Shown here: piece by piece, positions 1 through 6,619 of the stretch | Position numbering within the stretch: the first letter of the stretch is position 1 | How the letters are laid out: each line of letters begins with the position of its first letter | NCBI GenBank assembly: GCA_963632935.1 | Contig: CAVGWA010000016.1 | Location: 1-30,396, forward strand | From: Coprosoma sp963632935 | GTDB taxonomy: Bacteria; Bacillota_I; Bacilli_A; RF39; UBA660 | Reading direction: 5' to 3' | DNA length: 30,396 nucleotides | Notes under the pieces: generated by a model | The model's database searches: none | What the model was told of the DNA's origin: nothing | Seen by the model: the letters and a program-made list of their open reading frames with translations, nothing else | Translations under genes and position numbers: made by a program

Positions 1-57
1 AATATCAATTCATTTATCAAATTTATTGTTCACCAACACTATTTGACAAAGAACCCT

Positions 58-840
58 TTAATATGTTTGACCACCATCTATGGCTAAATTTTGTGCGGTT
101 ATATTGTTTGCCTGATCGGTACATAAAAATAGTACTGCGTTTGCTATATCTTCTGGTTCTTGTGGCCTTTTCATTGGTATTGAGTTTGTAAATAATTCAA
201 ATGTATGATTCTTTTTGCTATCATCCCCATCTGTCATTTTATTAAGCATTTCTTCCCATAATGGCGTTCTAATAATTCCTGGTAAAACACAATTAATATT
301 TATATTTTCAGTGGCATATTCTCTAGCCAAACATGCCGTTAATTCTAATACAGCTGCTTTTGTAGCTGCATATACTGAACAATTTGCTGAACCTAATTTA
401 GCGGCAATTGATGAGAAATTAACAATTTTACCGTATTTATTTTTTTTCATTATAGGCAATACTGCTTTACAACCATAAAGTGTGCCATTAATATTTGTAC
501 TTATTATTTTATCTATTCTATCTATATTCATTTCATCTAGTGACTGTAAAGAACAGATACCAGCATTATTTATAAGAATGTCAATGGTTTTTAAATTTTC
601 CATTGTAAATTTTACTAGTCCTTCAAATTGTTCATATTTTGTTACATCTAATTGGTATACTAAAACTTTAGTACCATATTTTTCTAATTCTTCTTTTGTT
701 TTATTAGCCTCTTTAGTATTTATATCAGCAATTACAACATTAGCTTTTGCTTTAGCGAAAGCATTTGCTAAAGCTTTTCCTAATCCCATAGCTCCTCCTG
801 TTATTATTACATTTTTTCCTTCAAAATTATAGTTTATCAT
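58..840 (-). CDS. Short-chain dehydrogenase/reductase (SDR) family oxidoreductase
   Basis: A classical SDR of about 260 residues, the usual family length. The N-terminal Rossmann motif TGGAMGLG follows a hydrophobic strand. NNAG (LINNAGIC) follows in the middle, and the catalytic Ser-Tyr-Lys triad lies in the SS...SVYAATK segment. The C-terminal IDGGQTY resembles the end of FabG-like 3-oxoacyl-ACP reductases and sugar or diacetyl dehydrogenases. The protein would reduce a carbonyl or oxidise an alcohol with NAD(P)H in the cytosol; the substrate cannot be read from sequence. Two in-frame ATGs lie six bases apart; the second (840) sits about 7 bases after GGAGG and is preferred over the one at 846, which abuts the GGAGG. 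The gene lies 33 bases downstream of xth on the same strand and is probably co-transcribed. Confidence 0.9.
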   Translation of the reverse strand: MINYNFEGKNVIITGGAMGLGKALANAFAKAKANVVIADINTKEANKTKEELEKYGTKVLVYQLDVTKYEQFEGLVKFTMENLKTIDILINNAGICSLQSLDEMNIDRIDKIISTNINGTLYGCKAVLPIMKKNKYGKIVNFSSIAAKLGSANCSVYAATKAAVLELTACLAREYATENININCVLPGIIRTPLWEEMLNKMTDGDDSKKNHTFELFTNSIPMKRPQEPEDIANAVLFLCTDQANNITAQNLAIDGGQTY

Positions 841-873
841 TTTCATTCCTCCATTTTTATTGTCTTCTTTTTT

Positions 874-1635
874 TTAATTATTATACTTTATTTCAATTCC
901 AATCGGACAGTGGTCGCTACCTAGCGTTTCTTTATAAATCATTGTATTTTTAACATTATTTATACATCGTTTTGAAATTAAAAAATAATCAATACGCCAT
1001 CCTACATTTTTTTCTCTCACTCCTTTCATATAACTCCACCAAGTATAGGCATTTGTAACATTTTTATTAAAATATCTATATACATCTATAAAACCACTTT
1101 CTAGTAAACAAGAAAATTTTTCTCTTTCTTCATAGGTAAATCCTGCATGCCCTATATTTGCTTTTGCATTACATATATCTACTTCTTTATGAGCAACATT
1201 AAAATCGCCACATACAATTACTGGTTTAATTTTATCTAATTCATTTAAATAATTTTTAAATAAATCTTCAAACTTCATTCTTGATCCCATCCGCTGTAAA
1301 TTTCTTTTTACATTGGGTACATAAACATTTACCAAATAAAATTTATTATATTCTAATGTAATTGTTCTTCCTTCATCATCATATTCTTCATCGATACCAC
1401 CATAAGTTATATTTATTGGTTTTAATTTTGAATAAATTAGTGTTCCTGAATAACCTTTTCTTTTTGCAGGAAATAAATACATATTATATTTATTAGGTCT
1501 AAAATCAAATTGATTTTCATTTGCTTTTACTTCTTGCATACAAAATATATCAGCATCTTCTTTTTCGAAAAAATCAATTAATCCTTTTTTTATGCAAGCT
1601 CTTATGCCAGCTACGTTCCATGAAATTATTTTCAT
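874..1635 (-). CDS. xth: Exodeoxyribonuclease III (AP endonuclease)
   Basis: This is a 253-residue ExoIII/ExoA-type enzyme that cuts DNA at abasic sites and trims 3' blocked ends in base-excision repair. The start MKIISWNVAGIRA carries the metal-site Asn7. MQEVK holds the metal-binding Glu (residue 35). CGDFNVAH gives the Asp/Asn pair, and GSDHCPIGIEI gives the terminal Asp-His. Length matches the bacterial ExoA family and all catalytic motifs are present. The ATG follows a GGAGAAAG ribosome site. The gene starts 14 bases after the stop of xerD, so the two probably share a transcript with the downstream SDR gene. Confidence 0.95.
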   Translation of the reverse strand: MKIISWNVAGIRACIKKGLIDFFEKEDADIFCMQEVKANENQFDFRPNKYNMYLFPAKRKGYSGTLIYSKLKPINITYGGIDEEYDDEGRTITLEYNKFYLVNVYVPNVKRNLQRMGSRMKFEDLFKNYLNELDKIKPVIVCGDFNVAHKEVDICNAKANIGHAGFTYEEREKFSCLLESGFIDVYRYFNKNVTNAYTWWSYMKGVREKNVGWRIDYFLISKRCINNVKNTMIYKETLGSDHCPIGIEIKYNN

Positions 1636-1649
1636 ACTTTCTCCTTTAT

Positions 1650-2510
1650 TTACCCGTGAGGGTGATATTTATGATAATCTTTTTGTAATTTTTCATTCGT
1701 AATATGTGTATAAATTTGAGTTGTTGAAATATCACTATGGCCTAATAATTCTTGAATACTTCTTAAATCAGCTCCATATTTTAATAAATGCGTTGCGAAT
1801 GAATGTCTTAAAGTATGAGGCGAAAATTCTGTTTTTATTTCTTTTTCTTTAGCTATTTTTTTTAATATTTTAAAAAATCCTTGCCTTGTCATTCTATTAC
1901 CATGATTATTTAAAAATAAGTAGTTATTTTCTCCGTGTTTAAATAATACTGACCTATGGTATAAAATATAATTATTAATAGCTTTAGTAGCATATTCATT
2001 TAATGGTATTATTCTTTCTTTACTTCCTTTACCAAATATTCTAACTGTACAATTTTTAATATCTATATCATTAACAGTTAAATTTATGAGTTCACTTACC
2101 CTAAGTCCACTACTATACATTAATTCTAACATAGCTTTATTTCTAAAATCAAAATCTGTTTTTAAGTTTATATCAAGTAATTTATTTATTTCCTCTTCTG
2201 ATAATACTTTTGGTAATGTTTTAGGCTGTTTTGGATTACTAATTAAGGTAAGTGGATTTGTTTTTGTATATTTATTTATTTGTAAAAATTTGTAAAAGCT
2301 TTTTAGTGTACTTATTGTTCTTGATACACTTAAACTGCTTTCTTTTTTAGATAAATATTGTATATATTTTTGAACATCTTCTTTATTAATTTTATCAAAA
2401 TCTTTTTTTACGTAATTTGTGAATTTTTTTAAATCTAAAGAATATGAACTAATAGTATTTTCACTATATTTTTTTTCAAATCTTAGGTAATTTATAAACT
2501 CATCTTTCAT
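1650..2510 (-). CDS. xerD: Site-specific tyrosine recombinase, XerD type
   Basis: A tyrosine recombinase of 286 residues. The N-terminal SAM-like core-binding domain covers roughly residues 1-90 and the catalytic domain about 100-280. The catalytic residues are visible: Arg137 (SSGLRVSEL), Lys around 161-164 (GKGSKERIIPL), His232 and Arg235 (HTLRHSFATHLL), His258 (LLGHSDISTTQ) and Tyr267 (QIYTH). The family resolves chromosome dimers at dif during cell division. XerD rather than XerC is preferred from overall similarity and because neighbours are housekeeping genes, not phage genes; this cannot be proved from sequence alone. The start is supported by GGTGATAAT just upstream. Confidence 0.88.
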   Translation of the reverse strand: MKDEFINYLRFEKKYSENTISSYSLDLKKFTNYVKKDFDKINKEDVQKYIQYLSKKESSLSVSRTISTLKSFYKFLQINKYTKTNPLTLISNPKQPKTLPKVLSEEEINKLLDINLKTDFDFRNKAMLELMYSSGLRVSELINLTVNDIDIKNCTVRIFGKGSKERIIPLNEYATKAINNYILYHRSVLFKHGENNYLFLNNHGNRMTRQGFFKILKKIAKEKEIKTEFSPHTLRHSFATHLLKYGADLRSIQELLGHSDISTTQIYTHITNEKLQKDYHKYHPHG

Positions 2511-2526
2511 ATTATCACCTACCTTA

Positions 2527-2555
2527 ATTTTATAGCAAATTTTATTTATTTACAA
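2527..2555 (-). promoter_or_regulatory. Predicted sigma-A promoter of xerD-xth-SDR
   Basis: On the minus strand a TTGTAA -35 (2550-2555) and a TAAAAT -10 (2527-2532) are separated by exactly 17 bases, with the xerD ATG 16 bases beyond the -10. The -35 overlaps that of the divergent rarA promoter. Confidence 0.55.
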
Positions 2556-2577
2556 GTTTTTTAATGTGTTTTATAAT
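2549..2577 (+). promoter_or_regulatory. Predicted sigma-A promoter of rarA
   Basis: TTTACA (2549-2554) and TATAAT (2572-2577) are separated by 17 bases, a near-consensus arrangement. The predicted leader before the ATG at 2599 is only about 15 bases, just enough for the AAGGGG ribosome site. Confidence 0.7.
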
Positions 2578-2598
2578 GGTTATAAGGGGTGTGATATT

Positions 2599-3798
2599 AT
2601 GAGACCACTTGCGGATATAATAAGACCAAATAAGTTAGAAAATGTAGCAGGTCAAAAACATTTAATTGGAAAAGGTATGGTTTTATATAATTTAATTAAA
2701 CATGGTAAAATATTTTCCATGGTTTTATATGGCCCTTGCGGGACTGGTAAGACTACTTTAGCTTATACTATTGTTAATGAAATGCATTTAAAATATGAAT
2801 TTTTAAATGCGACTATTAATAGTAAAAAAGATATTGATGATGTTATTTTAAAAGCTAAGGAAAATAATGGCATTGTTCTTATTATGGATGAAATTCATAG
2901 ATTAAACAAGGATAAACAAGATTTGCTTTTACCTTATTTAGAAAATGGTTTAATTACTTTAATTGGTCTTACTACAGCTAATCCATATCATTCTATTAAT
3001 CCGGCTATTAGAAGTAGATGTCAACTTTTTGAAGTTAAACCTCTTAATGATGAAGATATTGCATTAGCTTTAAAAAAAGGATGTAAAAATTTAGATAATA
3101 TTGTTATTAATGATGAAGCAATTAATTATATTGCTTTTATATCTGGTGGTGATTTAAGGTATGCTTATAATTTATTAGAAGTTGCATATTATGCTTCTGA
3201 TGATTTTAAAATTGATATAGATAGCATTAAAAAAATTAATGGTAAACCAAGTTTATATATTGATAAAAATGATGATGGATATTATGATGTAATAAGTGCT
3301 TTTCAAAAGTCTATTAGAGGTAGTGATGTTAATGCGGCACTTCATTATTTAGCAAGATTAATAATTGCTGAAGATTTAGATATTATTTTTAGAAGATTAT
3401 CTGTTATTGCTTATGAAGATATTGGACTTGCTAATCCTGCTATAGGCCCTAGATTGGAAGCTGCAATTAAGGCGGCAGAAAGAGTTGGGCTACCTGAAGC
3501 TAGAATTCCACTTGGTGAAATAGTTATTGATATGGCTTTATCGCCTAAATCAAATAGTGCTCATGTAGCTTTAGATATGGCAATAAATGATGTTAAAATG
3601 GGACATGTTGGTAAAGTTCCTAGTCATTTAAAAACGCATAGTAAAGATTACAAATATCCGCATAATTTTAAAGGCAGTTATGTTAAACAACAGTATTTAC
3701 CAGATGAAATTATTAATAAAAAATATTATAATCCAAAATTAACTAGTAGGTATGAAACTAATTTAAAAAACATTTATGACCACATTAATAGGTTATAA
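2599..3798 (+). CDS. rarA: Replication-associated recombination protein A (AAA+ ATPase)
   Basis: This is a 399-residue RarA/MgsA (Mgs1/WRNIP1) clamp-loader-like ATPase that acts at stalled or gapped replication forks. The start MRPLADIIRP is typical of the family. Walker A GPCGTGKTT is at residues 45-53, Walker B is LIMDEIHRLNK, the sensor segment is LTTANPYHSIN, and the arginine-finger region is AIRSRCQLFE. The C-terminal tetramerisation half is present (SVIAYEDIGLANPAIGPRLE and later KMGHVGKVPSHLK). An upstream in-frame ATG at 2566 lies inside the promoter and is rejected; the ATG at 2599 follows AAGGGG. It is divergent from xerD and convergent with holA, with 5 bases between stops. Confidence 0.95.
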   Translation: MRPLADIIRPNKLENVAGQKHLIGKGMVLYNLIKHGKIFSMVLYGPCGTGKTTLAYTIVNEMHLKYEFLNATINSKKDIDDVILKAKENNGIVLIMDEIHRLNKDKQDLLLPYLENGLITLIGLTTANPYHSINPAIRSRCQLFEVKPLNDEDIALALKKGCKNLDNIVINDEAINYIAFISGGDLRYAYNLLEVAYYASDDFKIDIDSIKKINGKPSLYIDKNDDGYYDVISAFQKSIRGSDVNAALHYLARLIIAEDLDIIFRRLSVIAYEDIGLANPAIGPRLEAAIKAAERVGLPEARIPLGEIVIDMALSPKSNSAHVALDMAINDVKMGHVGKVPSHLKTHSKDYKYPHNFKGSYVKQQYLPDEIINKKYYNPKLTSRYETNLKNIYDHINRL

Positions 3799-3803
3799 AT
3801 GTT

Positions 3804-4724
3804 TTATTTTAATATAAATAATTCTAAAGCTAAATCTTTATTTAATTTTCCAGTTTTAATTCCGATATCAATATCTGCTAGATTATTTAAATATTTAAGT
3901 AATGTTTTAGAAGAATAACTTCTACCATTTTGAATTGCTAATTTAACTCTATAAGGATGAATTTTTAAAATAGATGCAATATCTTTTTCAGTATATCCTT
4001 TTTTTAATAATTCTTTTGATTGATACATTATCCTAAATTGATTAGCTAATATAATAATTATTTTTAAAGGTTCTTCATTTATTTTAAGCATTTCATTATA
4101 TATTTCTAAAGCATTTTCTTTATCTTTTTTTACTATTGAATCAATTAATTTAAATATATCAACTTCAACTTTTTTAACTGTTAAATTCAATATATCTTCT
4201 TTAATTATTTTTTTATCTTCATCTTTATATATTTTTATTTTTTCTATTTCTTTTTTTATAATTAAAGGATTATTTCCTACTCTATTTATAAGAAAATTTA
4301 AAGTATTTGAATCTATGTCATAATCTTTTAATAAAGATTTAGCTAATGAAATAGGATTTTCCTCTTCATTATATTCTATAACTTTGCCCACTTTATTTAT
4401 TAATTTACATATTTTTTTTCTAGAATCAATTTTTTCATTATGTATGATAAATATTAAAGTTGTATTTTCATTTATATTGTTCAAATAATCTTCTACTTCT
4501 TCACTTCCTATAGAAGATGAACCTGAAAACATCAAAGCATTATCTATTATTACTACTTTTTTATCACCAAACATTGAAATCGTTTTAGCATCTTCTAATA
4601 CATCTTTAATATTTGCATCATTTAAATCATATTTATTTATATTTATTTCATCTATATTATTACATATTTTTTTAATATGTTCATTTATTTTATATTCTTT
4701 TAATCCATAAAAAAGATATACCAT
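3804..4724 (-). CDS. holA: DNA polymerase III delta subunit (clamp loader)
   Basis: A 306-residue HolA homologue. It begins MVYLFYGLKEYKINEHIKK, the usual start of the delta family, with a degenerate AAA+ fold lacking a working Walker A. Helical middle and collar domains follow (DIFKLIDSIVKKDKENAL, and near the end DIGIKTGKLNKDLALELF, a family signature). The subunit opens the beta sliding clamp during loading onto primed DNA. The start follows GGTGATAAT, the same sequence found before xerD. The gene is alone on its strand and ends 5 bases from the rarA stop without a visible hairpin between. Confidence 0.92.
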   Translation of the reverse strand: MVYLFYGLKEYKINEHIKKICNNIDEININKYDLNDANIKDVLEDAKTISMFGDKKVVIIDNALMFSGSSSIGSEEVEDYLNNINENTTLIFIIHNEKIDSRKKICKLINKVGKVIEYNEEENPISLAKSLLKDYDIDSNTLNFLINRVGNNPLIIKKEIEKIKIYKDEDKKIIKEDILNLTVKKVEVDIFKLIDSIVKKDKENALEIYNEMLKINEEPLKIIIILANQFRIMYQSKELLKKGYTEKDIASILKIHPYRVKLAIQNGRSYSSKTLLKYLNNLADIDIGIKTGKLNKDLALELFILK

Positions 4725-4905
4725 ATTATCACCATATATAGTATATCATTGTTTTAAATAATTTTAAAAAAATATAAGCAATTTTTATTTGTTTTATATA
4801 AACTGTAGATTTTTATTGAAAGTGCACAATTAATGTGCAATAAGTTTAAGAAACATATATAATATCTTCTTGAGCAATTTGTTTGTCATTAAGGAGGTAT
4901 TGAAA

Positions 4906-6108
4906 ATGACAAATTATTCTCATTTGTCTTATGAAGATAGAAGAAATATTGAAGACGGATTAAATGAAAATAAATCCATAAATCAAATTGCTAAAGAATT
5001 AAGTAGAAATCATTCTACAATCTTAAGAGAAATAGATAGAAACAAAAAATATTCTGAACCATCAACCTGGAATAATTATAAAATTAATCATCCTGATTTA
5101 GATTTATCTTGTGAAAGACTAAAACATTCTCCTTATGTTTGTAATGGCTGTAAATCTAGAAGTGGCTGTAGAAAAATTAGATGGACTTACTATGCTAGAG
5201 AATCTCAAAAATCATATGAAGAATTAATTAAATCTTGTAGACAAGGTGTTAATCTAACTTTGGAAGAAATACATACTATTAATGAAACTATAACTCCTCT
5301 TGTAAAAAAAGGTCAGACAACTAATCATTTGTATATTAATCATCCTGATATTTTAGATTTTAGTAAAAGTTCTTTTTATCGTTATATTAAAGATGGAATT
5401 TTTGAATTTGGCCCTTTAGATTTTCCAAGAATTGTTAAATATAAAAAAAGAAAAAATTCAAGTCAAAGAAGAACAAGAAAAGAACGTGAAATATTGATTA
5501 ATAGAAAATATACTGATTTTATCGAATTTATTTCTAACAATCCAGATTTAAATATTGTTGAAATGGATACTGTGGAAGGTCTACAAACAGAATCAGATTG
5601 TTTCCTTACATTACTTTGGAGAAAGTCTAAATTCATGCTTATATTTAAATTAGAATCCCAAACAACGGATGAAGTAACAAGAATTTTTGAAACCTTACAA
5701 ACTCTTATTCCTTTAGATATTTATAAAAGTTTATTTCAAATCATTCTTACTGACAATGGTCACGAAATTTTTGATGTTAGTAATATTGAATGTATTCATT
5801 CAACAAGTGAATATGTTACTCATCTATTTTTTTGTGATCCACATGCTTCTAGTCAGAAAGGCTCCATTGAAAAAAATCATGAATTCATTAGATATATTTT
5901 ACCTAAAGGTTCCTCTTTCAAAAATATTACTCAAGAAGACTGTAATCTAATTATGAATAATATTAATTCATTATGTAGAGATTCATTAAATGGCAAATCA
6001 CCTTATGAAGCAATGCTATTTTTATGTAATGAAGATATATTAAAATTATTAAATTGTTATTATATTGAACCTGATAATGTTGATTTATCAAATAATTTAT
6101 TAAAATAA
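4906..6108 (+). CDS. IS30-family transposase
   Basis: This is a DDE transposase of 400 residues. The N-terminal IS30-type helix-turn-helix contains HLSYEDRRNIEDGL and SINQIAKELSRNHSTILREI. A Cys cluster (CNGCKSRSGCRK) follows. The catalytic rve domain shows the first Asp in EMDTVEG, the second in LTDNGHEI, and the Glu in KGSIEKNHEFIRY followed by the family hallmark LPKGSSF. All catalytic residues are present and the frame is open throughout, so the enzyme may be active. The ATG at 4906 follows a perfect AAGGAGGT at 4891-4898; the longer reading from a TTG at 4870 is not needed. It lies within the IS30 inverted repeats. Confidence 0.93.
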   Translation: MTNYSHLSYEDRRNIEDGLNENKSINQIAKELSRNHSTILREIDRNKKYSEPSTWNNYKINHPDLDLSCERLKHSPYVCNGCKSRSGCRKIRWTYYARESQKSYEELIKSCRQGVNLTLEEIHTINETITPLVKKGQTTNHLYINHPDILDFSKSSFYRYIKDGIFEFGPLDFPRIVKYKKRKNSSQRRTRKEREILINRKYTDFIEFISNNPDLNIVEMDTVEGLQTESDCFLTLLWRKSKFMLIFKLESQTTDEVTRIFETLQTLIPLDIYKSLFQIILTDNGHEIFDVSNIECIHSTSEYVTHLFFCDPHASSQKGSIEKNHEFIRYILPKGSSFKNITQEDCNLIMNNINSLCRDSLNGKSPYEAMLFLCNEDILKLLNCYYIEPDNVDLSNNLLK

Positions 6109-6140
6109 AAATAACTATAGCACAAACTATAATTATTTTT
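6107..6140 (+). terminator. Terminator of the IS30 transposase gene
   Basis: A 14-base stem with one mismatch (AAAAATAACTATAG with CTATAATTATTTTT), loop CACAAA, ends in a T-run and begins at the transposase stop codon. Confidence 0.7.
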
Positions 6141-6617
6141 ACGACAAGCAAATTGCCTCTATTCATTTATTAATTTATAATGTAGGCGTTGTGCACTTAG
6201 TTTTAAAAATGTCGCAATTCCTGCACTTTTTGACGTGGAACTAAAGTCCTTTGCCGATATATAATATATCACATTTTTTAATTTTTACTATTCTTTTTAT
6301 TATTTTACCGACTAAAAAATGTGCATTTTCTTATGAAAACACACATTTTAAGTCGTAATGCACATAATTGTGCACTTTATTTAGAATTCAACGGTTTTAT
6401 ATAAGCTTTTTATTTATCTTTTAATTTTTTATAACTTCGTTCTTTAAAAATTTCTCTTCATTATAAAATATGTACGATTGTTCTTTGGCAACGATTTTAA
6501 TTCCTTATGGATATTTAACTAAATCGTTGCTATTTTTTAATTTTTAGGTATATGCTTTATTATCTTTTATATTAAAATTCATAATAAAAGAAATGAAAGA
6601 AAAGTGCATTGCTGCAC
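6141..6617. other. Non-coding stretch: IS30 right end and an orphan hairpin
   Basis: No convincing gene is seen. Up to 6378 this is the right arm of the IS30 element, including a 15-base odd palindrome GATATATAATATATC near 6257-6271. From 6379 to 6617 it is AT-rich flank holding a strong hairpin at 6488-6530 and the lysozyme terminator. Confidence 0.6.
6488..6545 (+). terminator. Orphan terminator-like hairpin with a 23-base loop
   Basis: A perfect 10-bp stem (GCAACGATTT at 6488-6497 with AAATCGTTGC at 6521-6530) is followed by TATTTTTTAATTTTT on the plus strand. No plus-strand gene ends immediately before it. It may have served a transcript present before the IS30 insertion, or end a small RNA; the role is unknown. 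Confidence 0.45.
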
Positions 6618-6619
6618 TT
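6602..6619 (-). terminator. Terminator of the lysozyme operon overlapping the stop codon
   Basis: On the minus strand AAGTGCA-GCAA-TGCACTT forms a perfect 7-bp stem with a GNRA tetraloop, followed by TTCTTTC and further T-rich sequence. The first stem bases are part of the TAA stop of the lysozyme gene. Confidence 0.75.

Larger units (their letters stand above)
4819..6378 (+). mobile_element. IS30-family insertion sequence, apparently complete
   Basis: The outer ends form imperfect inverted repeats of about 30 bases. The left end begins AAAGTGCACAATTAATGTGC at 4819. The reverse complement of the right end begins AAAGTGCACAATTATGTGC and ends at 6378. Between them lies one intact IS30-type transposase gene. 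The right flank of the gene is long and structured: a terminator hairpin at 6107-6140, a further GTGCAC copy near 6196, and a CGACT...AGTCG hairpin near 6309-6355 just inside the right repeat. A target duplication could not be resolved because both flanks read ATT plus one differing base. The element separates holA from the lysozyme gene and interrupts nothing recognisable. Confidence 0.75.

Noticed and set aside
215..832. Plus-strand open frames opposite the SDR gene
   Set aside because: They mirror a well-supported SDR gene and have no ribosome site or recognisable product.
2566..2598. Upstream in-frame ATG of rarA adding 11 residues
   Set aside because: It lies within the -10 region and lacks a ribosome site; the family start MRPLADxxRP and AAGGGG fit the ATG at 2599.
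4810..6390. Target-site duplication of the IS30 element
   Set aside because: ATT occurs on both sides but the exact IS ends are uncertain by one base and the DNA is AT-rich, so it cannot be claimed.
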